From the NCBI GenBank assembly GCA_030706635.1, contig JAUZOD010000002.1, positions 62,001-126,000 of the forward strand: a stretch of DNA of 64,000 nt, in the 5' to 3' direction. The DNA is from Bacteroidota bacterium (GTDB taxonomy: Bacteria; Bacteroidota; Bacteroidia; Chitinophagales; Chitinophagaceae). Both the position numbers and the translations under genes were made by a program. Positions 44,700 to 53,441 of the stretch are shown in pieces; position 1 is the first letter of the stretch; every line of letters begins with the position of its first letter. The notes below the pieces were generated by a model. The model ran no database searches. It saw nothing but the letters and a program-made list of their open reading frames with translations, and had not been told where the DNA came from.

Positions 44700-46211
44700 A
44701 TGTTTTCGGGGTATCATTTTTCATTTCCCGTGTTTTGCGCCTTCCTGTTCATGGCGCTGATGCCTGTACGTTATGCCCGTGGGCAATACCATTACGATTT
44801 TAACCCGGCATGCCAGAAGGCCTATGAAGAGATCATCCACCTGAAGCTGGCCTCTGGAAAAGAACTCACCGCCTTCGAAAAAAAAATACACCCGCATAAT
44901 CTCATTCCCTATTTCCTCGATAACTACATCGACTTTTTTACTCTTTTTTTTAACGAGGATCCGGCGGAGTATTTAAGCAGAAGACCTTCCCGGGACAGCC
45001 GTTTGGATCTTATGAAAAAAGGTGATCCACGATCTCCTTTCGCGTTGTTTACGCGATCCGTCATCTATTTCCAGTGGGCAGCCATCGATATTAAGTTTGG
45101 GAATCACTGGGATGCCGCCTGGGCTTTCCGGAAATCTTTTCTTTTGGGAAAGGACAATCTGCAGCGGTTTGATGGGTTTCTGCCCTCCCTGATGCTTCAG
45201 GGTGCAATGCAGGTGGCTGCAGGAACCATTCCCCCCGGTTATCAGTGGCTCGCCGGCTTACTGGGCATCCGGGGAACCATTGCCGGAGGTATGCACGACC
45301 TGGAAACCGCACTGAACAGCGCCGATCCCATTGCAAAGATTTTTCATGAGGAAGCTATTTTTTATTATCTGTATCTGAAATTCTATATTCAGAACCAGCG
45401 GGATGCCGTATTTCAATACATCGCAAAACAGCAACTGGATACGCGCAATAACCATTTATATACTTATCTCGCGGCCAATCTCGCCCTTAACGATCAGCAA
45501 GCCGCTTCCGTCGAACAGATCATAGGCGACAGGAATCAGGGGCCGGGATACCTGGACATGCCTTTGTGGGATCTGGAAATGGGCTATGCAAAAGCAGACC
45601 ATCTTGATCCGGACGCTTCTGTTTACCTGGAACGTTTTCTAACCCGCTTCAAGGGAAAGTTTTATGTGAAAGACGTATTGCAAAAGTTGAGCTGGATCTA
45701 TTATCTGCAGAAACAACCGGACAAAGCCGCCCACGCAAGAGCCCGTCTTCTGCACATGGGCAATACGGAAACGGAGGCCGACAAACAGGCCATGAAAGAT
45801 GCCCGGTCCGGTCGCTGGCCGAATGAGCTTCTGCTGAGAACGCGCCTGCTGGATGATGGCGGTTATTTTCATGAAGCCCTGCAACTGCTCGCGGGAAAAA
45901 CATCCTCTTCATTTAGCAACGCTGCTGACCGGCTGGAGTTTGCCTATCGGCTCGGCCGGCTCTATGATGCGCTTGACCGGAAGGATGAGGCCATTGAGGC
46001 GTATCTCACAACCATCAGGCTGGGAGAGCACAGGACAGAATATTATGCAGCGCGCGCTGCTTTGCAAACGGGGTATATCTATGAGAACAGGGGCGACAGG
46101 GAAACAGCCATTCCTTTTTTTCAGAAAGTGCTTGATCTGAAAGACCACGATTACAAAAATGCATTGGATCAGAAGGCAAAAGCGGCCATGGAGCGATGCA
46201 GGAATGGTTGA
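44700..46211 (+). CDS. Secreted TPR-like repeat protein of unknown function
   Basis: A 503-residue protein. Signal peptide: FSFPVFCAFLFMALMPVRYARGQ (cleavage near 28). The mature part is helical, with paired-helix repeats of TPR type, clearest near the C-terminus (AADRLEFAYRLGRLYDALDRKDEAIEAYL, YYAARAALQTGYIYENRGDRETAIPFFQKVLDL). An N-terminal block (AYEEIIHLKLASGKELTAFEKK, IDFFTLFFNEDPAEYL) looks conserved but I cannot name it. It is probably a periplasmic scaffold. It lies between the zinc-ribbon gene (37 bases) and recN (41 bases) on the same strand. Confidence 0.7.
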   Translation: MFSGYHFSFPVFCAFLFMALMPVRYARGQYHYDFNPACQKAYEEIIHLKLASGKELTAFEKKIHPHNLIPYFLDNYIDFFTLFFNEDPAEYLSRRPSRDSRLDLMKKGDPRSPFALFTRSVIYFQWAAIDIKFGNHWDAAWAFRKSFLLGKDNLQRFDGFLPSLMLQGAMQVAAGTIPPGYQWLAGLLGIRGTIAGGMHDLETALNSADPIAKIFHEEAIFYYLYLKFYIQNQRDAVFQYIAKQQLDTRNNHLYTYLAANLALNDQQAASVEQIIGDRNQGPGYLDMPLWDLEMGYAKADHLDPDASVYLERFLTRFKGKFYVKDVLQKLSWIYYLQKQPDKAAHARARLLHMGNTETEADKQAMKDARSGRWPNELLLRTRLLDDGGYFHEALQLLAGKTSSSFSNAADRLEFAYRLGRLYDALDRKDEAIEAYLTTIRLGEHRTEYYAARAALQTGYIYENRGDRETAIPFFQKVLDLKDHDYKNALDQKAKAAMERCRNG

Positions 46212-46252
46212 AAATATTTCTTATATTTAATTGAATACTGAAAAAATTATCT

Positions 46253-47905
46253 ATGCTGCGGCATCTTCAAATACAGAATTACGCCATCATGGAAGATATC
46301 TCCATGGATCTTTCCTCCGGCCTCCAGGTGGTCACCGGTGAAACGGGCGCCGGAAAATCCATTATGGCCGGTGCGCTTTCCCTGGTTCTTGGAGAGCGCG
46401 CCGATACCACGGCGCTGATGGACAGGGATAAGAAATGTATTGTGGAAGCTGCCTTTGCCGTGGATGGTAAAAAAGACGTTGAGCAATTTCTTGCAGACAA
46501 CGGGCTCGACGCAGAGCGGGAACTTATCCTGCGCAGGGAAATCAGCGCCAACGGCAAATCCAGGGCGTTTGTAAATGACACGCCGGTAAACCTGGATCAG
46601 CTTCGTAAACTGGGTTTACTGCTGGTGGACCTGCATCAGCAGTTTGATATGATGTTGCTGGGTGAATCGGGTTTCCAGATGTCGGTGCTGGACGCCCTGG
46701 CCGGCCATGCCGATCTGCTCAGGGAATACCGGCAGGCTTTTCGTCAATTGCTGGAGCTTCAAAAAGAACTGGCGTCTTTAAAAATAAAACAAGCGCAGGC
46801 GGATAAAGAAAGTGATTATCAGAAATTTTTATACACTGAGCTGCAGGAAGCGGGGTTGCAGGAAAATGAATTTGAAAAAGCCGAATCAACCCTAAAATTA
46901 TTGAGTCATTCAGAAGCCATAAAAGGGGTATTAACCAGTATCTATCATGGAATGCAGTTGTCAGAACAGCCCGTGGTGCAACAAGTTCGTGTAATCCGCC
47001 AGCAGCTGGAACCCTATTCCGCATATCACGCCCGGTTTCCGGAACTCCTGAAACGACTCTCGTCCGTGCACATCGAATTGCAGGACATTGCGGAAGAGAT
47101 CGGCTCCGTCAACGACCGGTTGCAATATGATCCGGGACAGATCGAAAAACTCAATGAACGCATAAACACCGGCTACAAACTTTTTAAAAAGCACAACGTT
47201 CATAGTACCACGGAGCTGATGCAGCTACAGCAGGAACTGGAAAATAAACTGCTGGATGTATCGAACATGACAGACGCCATTCACGCCCTGGAAAAACAAG
47301 TGGAGACGCAGGTGAAAATAGCGACTGAACATGCTCATCGTTTGTCTCAGGGAAGGAAGGCGCAGGTAGCGGGTCTGGAAGAAAAAGTAAATGCCCTTTT
47401 GAAAAAAGTGGGTATGCCGAATGCGCGCATCCAGGTAAAATTGTCGGCAACATTATTAAATCCCTTCGGAGAGGATGAAGTGGAATTTCTTTTCGATGCC
47501 AATAAGAGCAACCGGTTCGAATCCCTGAAAAAAGTGGCTTCAGGAGGTGAACTGAGCAGGCTCATGTTATGCATCAAGTCCCTGGTTGCTCAATCCATGG
47601 ACATGCCCACTTTATTATTTGATGAAATTGATTCCGGCATTTCAGGAGAAGCGGCGCGTCAGGTGGGTCTGATACTTAGGGATCTTTCCAGGAAACGGCA
47701 GGTTATCTGTATTACGCACCAGCCACAGATAGCCGGAAAGGGAGATGTTCATTTCTATGTGTATAAGGAAATTCTTAAAGGCAAAATGCATACCCGCATT
47801 CAGCTTCTGGATAATGAAGCGCGCATTGTGGTGATTGCTAAAATGCTTTCGGGCGAAAAACCTACGGCGGCAGCCCTGGAAAATGCCAGGGAGCTGGTGA
47901 ATTAG
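46253..47905 (+). CDS. recN: DNA repair protein RecN
   Basis: A 550-residue SMC-like ATPase of typical length. MLRHLQIQNYAIMEDISMDL opens the head domain. Walker A is GETGAGKSIMAGAL (about 30), and FVNDTPVNLDQLRKLGLLLVDLHQQF follows. A central coiled coil runs about 160-370. The signature ASGGELSRLMLCIKSLV (about 430) and Walker B LLFDEIDSGISGEAA, then ITHQPQIA, complete the ATP site. RecN acts early in double-strand break repair. It is followed 7 bases later by the pbpC remnant. Confidence 0.96.
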   Translation: MLRHLQIQNYAIMEDISMDLSSGLQVVTGETGAGKSIMAGALSLVLGERADTTALMDRDKKCIVEAAFAVDGKKDVEQFLADNGLDAERELILRREISANGKSRAFVNDTPVNLDQLRKLGLLLVDLHQQFDMMLLGESGFQMSVLDALAGHADLLREYRQAFRQLLELQKELASLKIKQAQADKESDYQKFLYTELQEAGLQENEFEKAESTLKLLSHSEAIKGVLTSIYHGMQLSEQPVVQQVRVIRQQLEPYSAYHARFPELLKRLSSVHIELQDIAEEIGSVNDRLQYDPGQIEKLNERINTGYKLFKKHNVHSTTELMQLQQELENKLLDVSNMTDAIHALEKQVETQVKIATEHAHRLSQGRKAQVAGLEEKVNALLKKVGMPNARIQVKLSATLLNPFGEDEVEFLFDANKSNRFESLKKVASGGELSRLMLCIKSLVAQSMDMPTLLFDEIDSGISGEAARQVGLILRDLSRKRQVICITHQPQIAGKGDVHFYVYKEILKGKMHTRIQLLDNEARIVVIAKMLSGEKPTAAALENARELVN

Positions 47906-47912
47906 AATTTGT

Positions 47913-48316
47913 ATGCGTCGTTTATTTATACGCCTATTGACCGGGATTATGATGACGGGAATTGCTTTTATTCTCCTGTTTACTTTGCTGACCCTGATTT
48001 TCCCCTTGCGCGACCGGGTCGAATATTCCACCGTGGTACTCGATGATCAGGGTGTGGTGATTCACGCTTTTTTGACCAGGGACCAGCAATGGAGAATGAA
48101 GATTGTACCCGGGGAGATCAGCCCGTTGTCAGAGAAAACCATCCTGGCCAAAGAGGATAAATATGCTGGTCTATTAATAACCGGTTTCATAAATCCGCTG
48201 ATGCGGGGTCCCGCCAGTTTTTTATTCCGGATGAGGACCAGGTAAAAATTTCCCGTACGGACGATAAAAGACGGAACAGGGATGTGTGGATTAAAGTGAG
48301 ATATGTTGACCTGTGA
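47913..48316 (+). pseudogene. pbpC: Collapsed pbpC (penicillin-binding protein 1C): N-terminus joined out of frame to C-terminus
   Basis: From the ATG at 47913, 84 codons read as the start of PBP1C: membrane anchor (RLLTGIMMTGIAFILLFTLLTLIFP), VEYSTVVLDDQGVVIHAFLT, QQWRMKI and TILAKEDKY, where intact proteins continue into the transglycosylase domain (EDxxFxxHxG). At about 48164-48167 the reading changes: a second frame from TGG at 48167 gives 49 residues (WSINNRFHKSADAGSRQFF, VKISRTDDKRRNRDVWIKV) to TGA at 48314-48316, resembling the end of PBP1C (W-x-(V/I)-(D/N)-x...DDxGR). So about 650 internal residues, with both catalytic domains, are missing and the ends are out of frame. A 110-residue open frame exists but cannot make an active enzyme. 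It lies 7 bases after recN. Confidence 0.75.
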
Positions 48317-49039
48317 TCATTCGGCCTTGCCGACGCTTCCGGCGCCGGAAACCCGCTGGCTCACATTGGATGCATTTCCTTTATAACGGACATTGCCTAC
48401 CCCGCTTACATCGGCGTCTAGTTTCATGCTCGCATATACTTCCGCGCTGCCCGCGCCGGAAATATCCACCTTGGCATTTTCTGACAAAAGATCGTAGCAA
48501 TAAGCGTGTCCTGCGCCGCTCAGGTTGATGTCCAGGTCCTTGGTCTGGCCTTTCAGCCGGATGGAACCGCTGCCTGAAATGGCAGCAGACAATTTTGGGG
48601 CGTCCACATCCATTTCGATGTCGCCGGCGCCGCTGGCCTCAAGTTCCAGATTTTCAGAATTAGTGATTTTATTCTGACCCTTTATATCACTTGCTCCGGA
48701 TACCGAGATACTGCTGTAAACGGGCGCCGTTACATAGACAATCAGGTCGTTGGAGGGACTGATATTATATCCGGGCCTGGTTCTGATCTCAATGCTCTCG
48801 CCGGACTGATTAACCTCAACATAAGGCAGGATATTTTCATCGCCCTCCAGTTTAACGGGTTGAAACTCACCCTGGGAAACCATCAGTTTTATAGCGCCGC
48901 TGGCTTCCACCTGCTTAAACGGAGAAACGTTCCTTTCTTCCGTTTTAATTACGCCGTTCCCCCTGATCCGCTTACCCATAAAACGGCCACAGGAGATCAG
49001 CATGATCAGGGCAGTTGTAAAAAGAAATATCTTTTTCAT
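48317..49039 (-). CDS. DUF2807 (head GIN domain) lipoprotein
   Basis: A 240-residue protein from the ATG at 49037-49039. The signal peptide MKKIFLFTTALIMLISCGRF has a lipobox LISC, so it is probably a lipoprotein. The mature part shows the DUF2807 pattern: RGNGVIKTEERNVSPFKQVEASGAIKLMVSQG, then short right-handed beta-helix turns built on SGAG/SGSG/SGVG (ELEASGAGDIEMDV, AAISGSGSIRLKG, INLSGAGHAYCY, VDISGAGSAEVY, ADVSGVGNVRYKG). Function is unknown; adhesin-like or cell-surface roles have been suggested. An upstream ATG at 49091-49093 would hide the lipobox and is rejected. It ends one base from the pbpC remnant on the other strand. Confidence 0.88.
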   Translation of the reverse strand: MKKIFLFTTALIMLISCGRFMGKRIRGNGVIKTEERNVSPFKQVEASGAIKLMVSQGEFQPVKLEGDENILPYVEVNQSGESIEIRTRPGYNISPSNDLIVYVTAPVYSSISVSGASDIKGQNKITNSENLELEASGAGDIEMDVDAPKLSAAISGSGSIRLKGQTKDLDINLSGAGHAYCYDLLSENAKVDISGAGSAEVYASMKLDADVSGVGNVRYKGNASNVSQRVSGAGSVGKAE

Positions 49040-49189
49040 GGATGTTTTTTGAGACACAAAAGATCGCATTTTATCCTGATTGGAAAAAATCATTCGCAGG
49101 ATGGGACGCCGGCTTACAGGGAAAGGTTACACCCGGTCCGGGGCAATGAAAACCCGTGATCGGGTTGAACAAACCCCAAATCCTTTCTT

Positions 49190-49197
49190 TATCTTTG
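49190..49197 (+). promoter_or_regulatory. guaA -7 promoter element, 7 bases before ATG
   Basis: TATCTTTG fits TAnnTTTG and is followed by CC as in other promoters here. TTG at 49165-49167 is 22 bases upstream, within the accepted 17-23 range. The ATG begins at 49205, so transcription should start a few bases before it or at it, implying a leaderless or nearly leaderless mRNA. Confidence 0.6.
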
Positions 49198-49204
49198 CCA
49201 CTCC

Positions 49205-50737
49205 ATGACTGAAAAGATTCTAATCCTCGATTTCGGTTCCCAGTATACCCAGTTAATAGCCCGTTCCGTTCGCGAAGCCAATGTGTACTGCGAGATCATT
49301 CCCTATCATCAAAAGATCAACCCGGACCCTTCCGTCAAAGGGATTATTCTTTCCGGTTCGCCGTCTTCGGTGAATGACAAGACCGCGCCCCTGGTGGACG
49401 TTAAGGCCATACATCATTCCCTGCCCATCCTGGGTATTTGTTACGGGGCACAGCTCACCGCCCGTGAATTCGGTGGAAAAGTGGCTAGCAGCAGCAAGCG
49501 GGAATATGGAAGAGCCCTGCTGAGCAAAGTAAAAGAAGATGTGCTGCTTCAGGATGTGAGCAACCTGAGCCAGGTGTGGATGAGTCACGCGGATACTATT
49601 CTTGAGTTGCCTGCGGGTTTTGATGTGCTGGCCACAACGGAATCAATTCCCTATGCGGCATTTAAAAATAATGGGGAAGGATTCCCTTTATATTGTCTGC
49701 AATTCCATCCGGAAGTCTATCATACCATCGAGGGGAAAAAGATCATCCGCAATTTTCTGGTGGAAGTATGTAAATGTTCGCAGGACTGGACGCCGGCTCA
49801 TTTCATTAACGACACGGTGGAGCAACTGAAAAATAAGATCGGGAAAAAGAAAGTGATCATGGCGTTGAGCGGGGGAGTGGATTCCACCGTTGCAGCTACG
49901 CTGATACACAAGGCCATCGGTAAAAGATTGTCCGGGATTTTTGTTGATAACGGAGTACTGCGCAAAAATGAATTCCAGGAAGTGCTCGATGCTTACAAAC
50001 GCATTGGCCTCAATGTGCTCGGCATTGATGCAAAGAAAATATTCTACAAAAAATTAAAGGGCAAAACGGATCCTGAGGAGAAACGCAGGACGATAGGAAA
50101 ATTGTTCATTAAAATTTTCCTGAGGGAAGCAGAAAAGCTCGATGGTATTGATTTGCTGGGTCAGGGTACCATCTACCCGGATGTTATTGAAAGTGTTTCC
50201 GTACACGGCCCTTCCATGACCATCAAATCCCATCACAATGTAGGTGGCCTTCCCAAAAAGATGAAACTCGGTCTGGTGGAACCGCTCCGCTTTTTATTTA
50301 AAGATGAAGTAAGAAGGGTTGGTAAAGAGCTCGGTATTCCCGAAGATCTGTTACAGCGTCATCCGTTTCCAGGTCCGGGCCTCGCCATCCGCATCCTTGG
50401 CGAAGTGAACCCGGAAAAAGTAAAATTATTGCAGCAGGCTGATCATCTTTATACCCAGGCGCTGAAAGATCATAAACTGTATGGCAGCGTCTGGCAGGCG
50501 GGTGCTATTTTATTGCCTGTTAAAAGCGTTGGCGTCATGGGCGATGAACGCACCTATGAATATACCCTGGCCCTGCGTGCAGTTACCTCGGTAGACGGGA
50601 TGACGGCTGACTGGGCTCACCTTCCGTATGATTTCCTGGCGCAGATTTCAAGTGATATCATCAACCAGGTAAAGGGAATTAACCGGGTGGTGTATGATAT
50701 CAGCAGCAAACCGCCGGCCACCATCGAATGGGAATAA
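49205..50737 (+). CDS. guaA: GMP synthase (glutamine-hydrolysing)
   Basis: A 510-residue protein of normal length. The amidotransferase domain (1-195) has [18 protein letters not shown], the nucleophile Cys79 in GICYGAQL, and FHPEVYHT. The ATP-pyrophosphatase domain has [14 protein letters not shown] (PP-loop, about 222), [33 protein letters not shown] and [12 protein letters not shown], then the dimerisation domain ending KPPATIEWE. It converts XMP to GMP in the cytoplasm. The -7 element at 49190 is almost at the start codon. Confidence 0.97.
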   Translation: MTEKILILDFGSQYTQLIARSVREANVYCEIIPYHQKINPDPSVKGIILSGSPSSVNDKTAPLVDVKAIHHSLPILGICYGAQLTAREFGGKVASSSKREYGRALLSKVKEDVLLQDVSNLSQVWMSHADTILELPAGFDVLATTESIPYAAFKNNGEGFPLYCLQFHPEVYHTIEGKKIIRNFLVEVCKCSQDWTPAHFINDTVEQLKNKIGKKKVIMALSGGVDSTVAATLIHKAIGKRLSGIFVDNGVLRKNEFQEVLDAYKRIGLNVLGIDAKKIFYKKLKGKTDPEEKRRTIGKLFIKIFLREAEKLDGIDLLGQGTIYPDVIESVSVHGPSMTIKSHHNVGGLPKKMKLGLVEPLRFLFKDEVRRVGKELGIPEDLLQRHPFPGPGLAIRILGEVNPEKVKLLQQADHLYTQALKDHKLYGSVWQAGAILLPVKSVGVMGDERTYEYTLALRAVTSVDGMTADWAHLPYDFLAQISSDIINQVKGINRVVYDISSKPPATIEWE

Positions 50738-50787
50738 ATTCCGGATGTTTAATACGATCCAGCGCATAATAAAATAAAAATAATCGG

Positions 50788-51966
50788 ATGAAATATACCG
50801 GTGCTTTATTATTTAGTTTAGTATTCCTGGCCTGCGGGTATTCAACATCTTTTGCACAAACGATGTCTGCCCGGTATCATGTGGCTGTTTTTCTCCCGCT
50901 CTATCTCGATTCTGCTTTCGATGCTTCGGGTAATTACCGTTTTGATCAGAATTTTCCTAAATACATCAGCCCGGGATTGGAATTTTACGAGGGATTGGAG
51001 CTGGCCATGGATTCCCTTGAAAAAGCCGGAAGCCAGCTGGATGTAACGATTTATGATACACGCTCTGCAGCCAAAAGCCTTCAACAGGTGCTGGATGAAC
51101 CCGTTTTTGATTCCACGGCATTGATCATCGGAATGGTTAATCTCACCGAACTGCGGTTGCTTTCCCGCGAAGCGAGGGCAAAAGGCATCCCCTTTATTAA
51201 TGTGAATTTTCCGAATGATGGGGGCATTACCAATAATCCGCAGTTTGTTATTCTGAATTCAACTTTAAAATCACATTTTGAGGCTTTGTACAAATTCATC
51301 CAGCGAAACTGGGCCACGTCCAATATTATTTATCTGAGAAGAAAGGGCGCTCAGGAAGACCAGATCCAAAATGATTTTGCAGAAATTGAAAGAAATACCC
51401 TTTCGGTACCACTTCATATGAAGTACGTCAACATTGAGAATCCCGCGGATCCGGGGCAATTTTTGCCTTATCTGGACAGCAACACAAAAACCATTGTGCT
51501 GGTGGGAAGCCTGGACGAGAACTTTGGCCGGCAGGTTTGCACACAACTGGCCTCGTTGTACAAAACCTATAAAACAAAGGTATTTGGCATGCCTACCTGG
51601 GACGGCATTGATTTTTCCGGCACCGAATATACGGATGAGGAAATATACTATACAACACCCTTTTACAGTAATCCGAATGACAGCCTGGTTTCCTCGATTC
51701 AGCAATATTTTAAGACACGCTTCTATTCCCGGCCATCGGATATGGTTTACAGGGGATATGAATCCATGCTCCATTTCGGTCAGTTGCTGGCGGATCACCA
51801 GGGCAGGCTTAACGGAAGCATTGGGGAAAGAAAATTCAAGGTTTTCAATGACTTTGATATACAACCTGTTTTCCTGAATAAACAGAATCCAACCCTGGAT
51901 TATCTGGAGAACAAGAAGCTTTACTACATCAAGAAGGTCAATGGCAACGTTGTTGCAGTATATTAA
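50788..51966 (+). CDS. Type 1 periplasmic-binding-fold protein (LivK-like)
   Basis: A 392-residue protein with signal peptide MKYTGALLFSLVFLACGYSTSFAQ. The mature part follows a Rossmann-like two-lobe pattern of type 1 binding proteins: YHVAVFLPLYLDS, FYEGLELAMDSLEKAGSQLDVTIYDTRS, ALIIGMVNLTELRLLSREARAKGIPFINVNF, KTIVLVGSLDENFGRQVC and VFGMPTWDGIDFSG...EIYYTTPFYS. In Bacteroidota this fold is often fused to LysM domains; no LysM is present here, and no ABC transporter gene is adjacent. The ligand is unknown. It could be a cell-envelope sensor or binding protein. It follows guaA by 50 bases on the same strand. Confidence 0.72.
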   Translation: MKYTGALLFSLVFLACGYSTSFAQTMSARYHVAVFLPLYLDSAFDASGNYRFDQNFPKYISPGLEFYEGLELAMDSLEKAGSQLDVTIYDTRSAAKSLQQVLDEPVFDSTALIIGMVNLTELRLLSREARAKGIPFINVNFPNDGGITNNPQFVILNSTLKSHFEALYKFIQRNWATSNIIYLRRKGAQEDQIQNDFAEIERNTLSVPLHMKYVNIENPADPGQFLPYLDSNTKTIVLVGSLDENFGRQVCTQLASLYKTYKTKVFGMPTWDGIDFSGTEYTDEEIYYTTPFYSNPNDSLVSSIQQYFKTRFYSRPSDMVYRGYESMLHFGQLLADHQGRLNGSIGERKFKVFNDFDIQPVFLNKQNPTLDYLENKKLYYIKKVNGNVVAVY

Positions 51967-52019
51967 ACAACAACTTTTCTTAATTTTAATGTTCGGGTTA
52001 TTTCGCCTGGAAATGATTT

Positions 52020-53402
52020 ATGAAAAAACTCCTGGTGATTTTCGGATTTGCCGTTCTGGGTCTGGCGTTTACTTCAACGATATTCCCATCAGCGGGCGAG
52101 CAGCCGGTCCCCATTCCCCCGAGCAAACAAAGAACGGGTGATGCAGAAACGGGGTTTACTTATCTGACTACGGGAGATTATCTGAAAAGCGGGATTCCGC
52201 TGTCCTATTTCAGGATGATGTTTAGGAAAAACTCAGCGAACTATCTGAAGCGCGAAGGAGAAAACAAAGAAATTCCTTACGATTATACGGCAGTCAGGGC
52301 GACCAACGGTGAAATGGTTGTGGCTCCGAATTGCCTTCAATGCCATGCGCAGGTTTTTGATGGAAAGCTCATCATCGGTTTAGGAAACAGTACGGTTGAT
52401 TTCACGCAAAGCCAGAAGCTGGACCCGAAAAATGCAGCTGCAGCGGAAAAACTATTGAAAAATGTGGATCCGAAAAAATATGAAGCGGCAGAACCATTTC
52501 TGAGGGTGGTGAAAGCCGTAGGCGCGAAATTAACTACACAGGTCAGGGGAGTAAATATTGCTGATCGTTTGGCAGCCCTGCTGGTCAGTCACCGTGATCC
52601 CAATACCTTTCGCTGGAGCGATTCGGCTTTGTTACAGGTTCCTGACGAGGTTATTCCGACGGATGTACCGCCCTGGTGGCTTTTATGGAAGAAAAATGCG
52701 ATGTTCTACAACGGATTCGGGCGTGGAGATTTCGGCAGGTTTCTGATGGCATCCAATCTGTTTACGGTTAACGATACATCTGAGTCACGGGAAGTGGACA
52801 GCCATTTTAACGATGTCCTGGCCTATATTCAATCGCTCCGCCCACCGCCTTACCCAAAGCAACTGAACAAATCCCTCGTTAAAGAAGGGGGCGTTTTATT
52901 TGTGCGGAACTGTTCAAAATGTCATGGCAGTTATGGCAACGGTGAAAAATATCCCAACCTGCTGATCCCCGAAACGGTGATCCGGACCGATTCCCTTTTA
53001 TTCAAAAGCAATTACCAGAGTCCCCAGTTTGTTGCCTGGTTCAACAGTTCCTGGTTTTCTCAGGGAGATCATCCGGCCAGGCTGGAGCCTTTTGACGGAT
53101 ACATCGCTCCGCCTTTGGATGGGATCTGGATCACGGCGCCTTATCTGCACAATGGGTCTGTTCCTGATCTGGAGACCCTGCTGAACAGCAAGGAAAGACC
53201 CAAATACTGGTCCCGCGATTTTGACGATCCTCAGTACAATTACGAAGATCCGGGATGGAAATACCAGGTTCGCACTGCTCCGGAGGGAACTTCCGTGTAC
53301 AATACCACGCTACCGGGATATGGAAATTACGGGCATACCTTTGGAGACAAACTCAGCAAGCGGGAAAGAAAAGCCATCATCGAATATCTGAAAACATTGT
53401 AG
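52020..53402 (+). CDS. Di-heme c-type cytochrome (RoxA/MauG-like superfamily possible)
   Basis: A 460-residue protein. An N-terminal signal/anchor (KKLLVIFGFAVLGLAFTSTIF) is followed by two heme-attachment motifs: CLQCH (105-109) and CSKCH (298-302). Two Met-poor linkers and a late segment GYIAPPLDGIWITAPYLHNGSVPDLETLL, typical of cytochrome c peroxidase/MauG/RoxA superfamily members (YLHNGSVP), are visible. It is therefore a periplasmic redox protein; an oxygenase or peroxidase role is possible, but the catalytic residues cannot be confirmed by eye. It lies 53 bases after the binding protein gene and 39 bases before the helicase on the same strand. Confidence 0.85.
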   Translation: MKKLLVIFGFAVLGLAFTSTIFPSAGEQPVPIPPSKQRTGDAETGFTYLTTGDYLKSGIPLSYFRMMFRKNSANYLKREGENKEIPYDYTAVRATNGEMVVAPNCLQCHAQVFDGKLIIGLGNSTVDFTQSQKLDPKNAAAAEKLLKNVDPKKYEAAEPFLRVVKAVGAKLTTQVRGVNIADRLAALLVSHRDPNTFRWSDSALLQVPDEVIPTDVPPWWLLWKKNAMFYNGFGRGDFGRFLMASNLFTVNDTSESREVDSHFNDVLAYIQSLRPPPYPKQLNKSLVKEGGVLFVRNCSKCHGSYGNGEKYPNLLIPETVIRTDSLLFKSNYQSPQFVAWFNSSWFSQGDHPARLEPFDGYIAPPLDGIWITAPYLHNGSVPDLETLLNSKERPKYWSRDFDDPQYNYEDPGWKYQVRTAPEGTSVYNTTLPGYGNYGHTFGDKLSKRERKAIIEYLKTL

Positions 53403-53441
53403 GCCGCGGGCAATTTAAATTCGCCGGAAAGATTTCATTTC

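Noticed and set aside
47913-48316. Programmed frameshift in the pbpC remnant
   Set aside because: About 650 residues, including both catalytic domains, are absent; a frameshift would not restore function.
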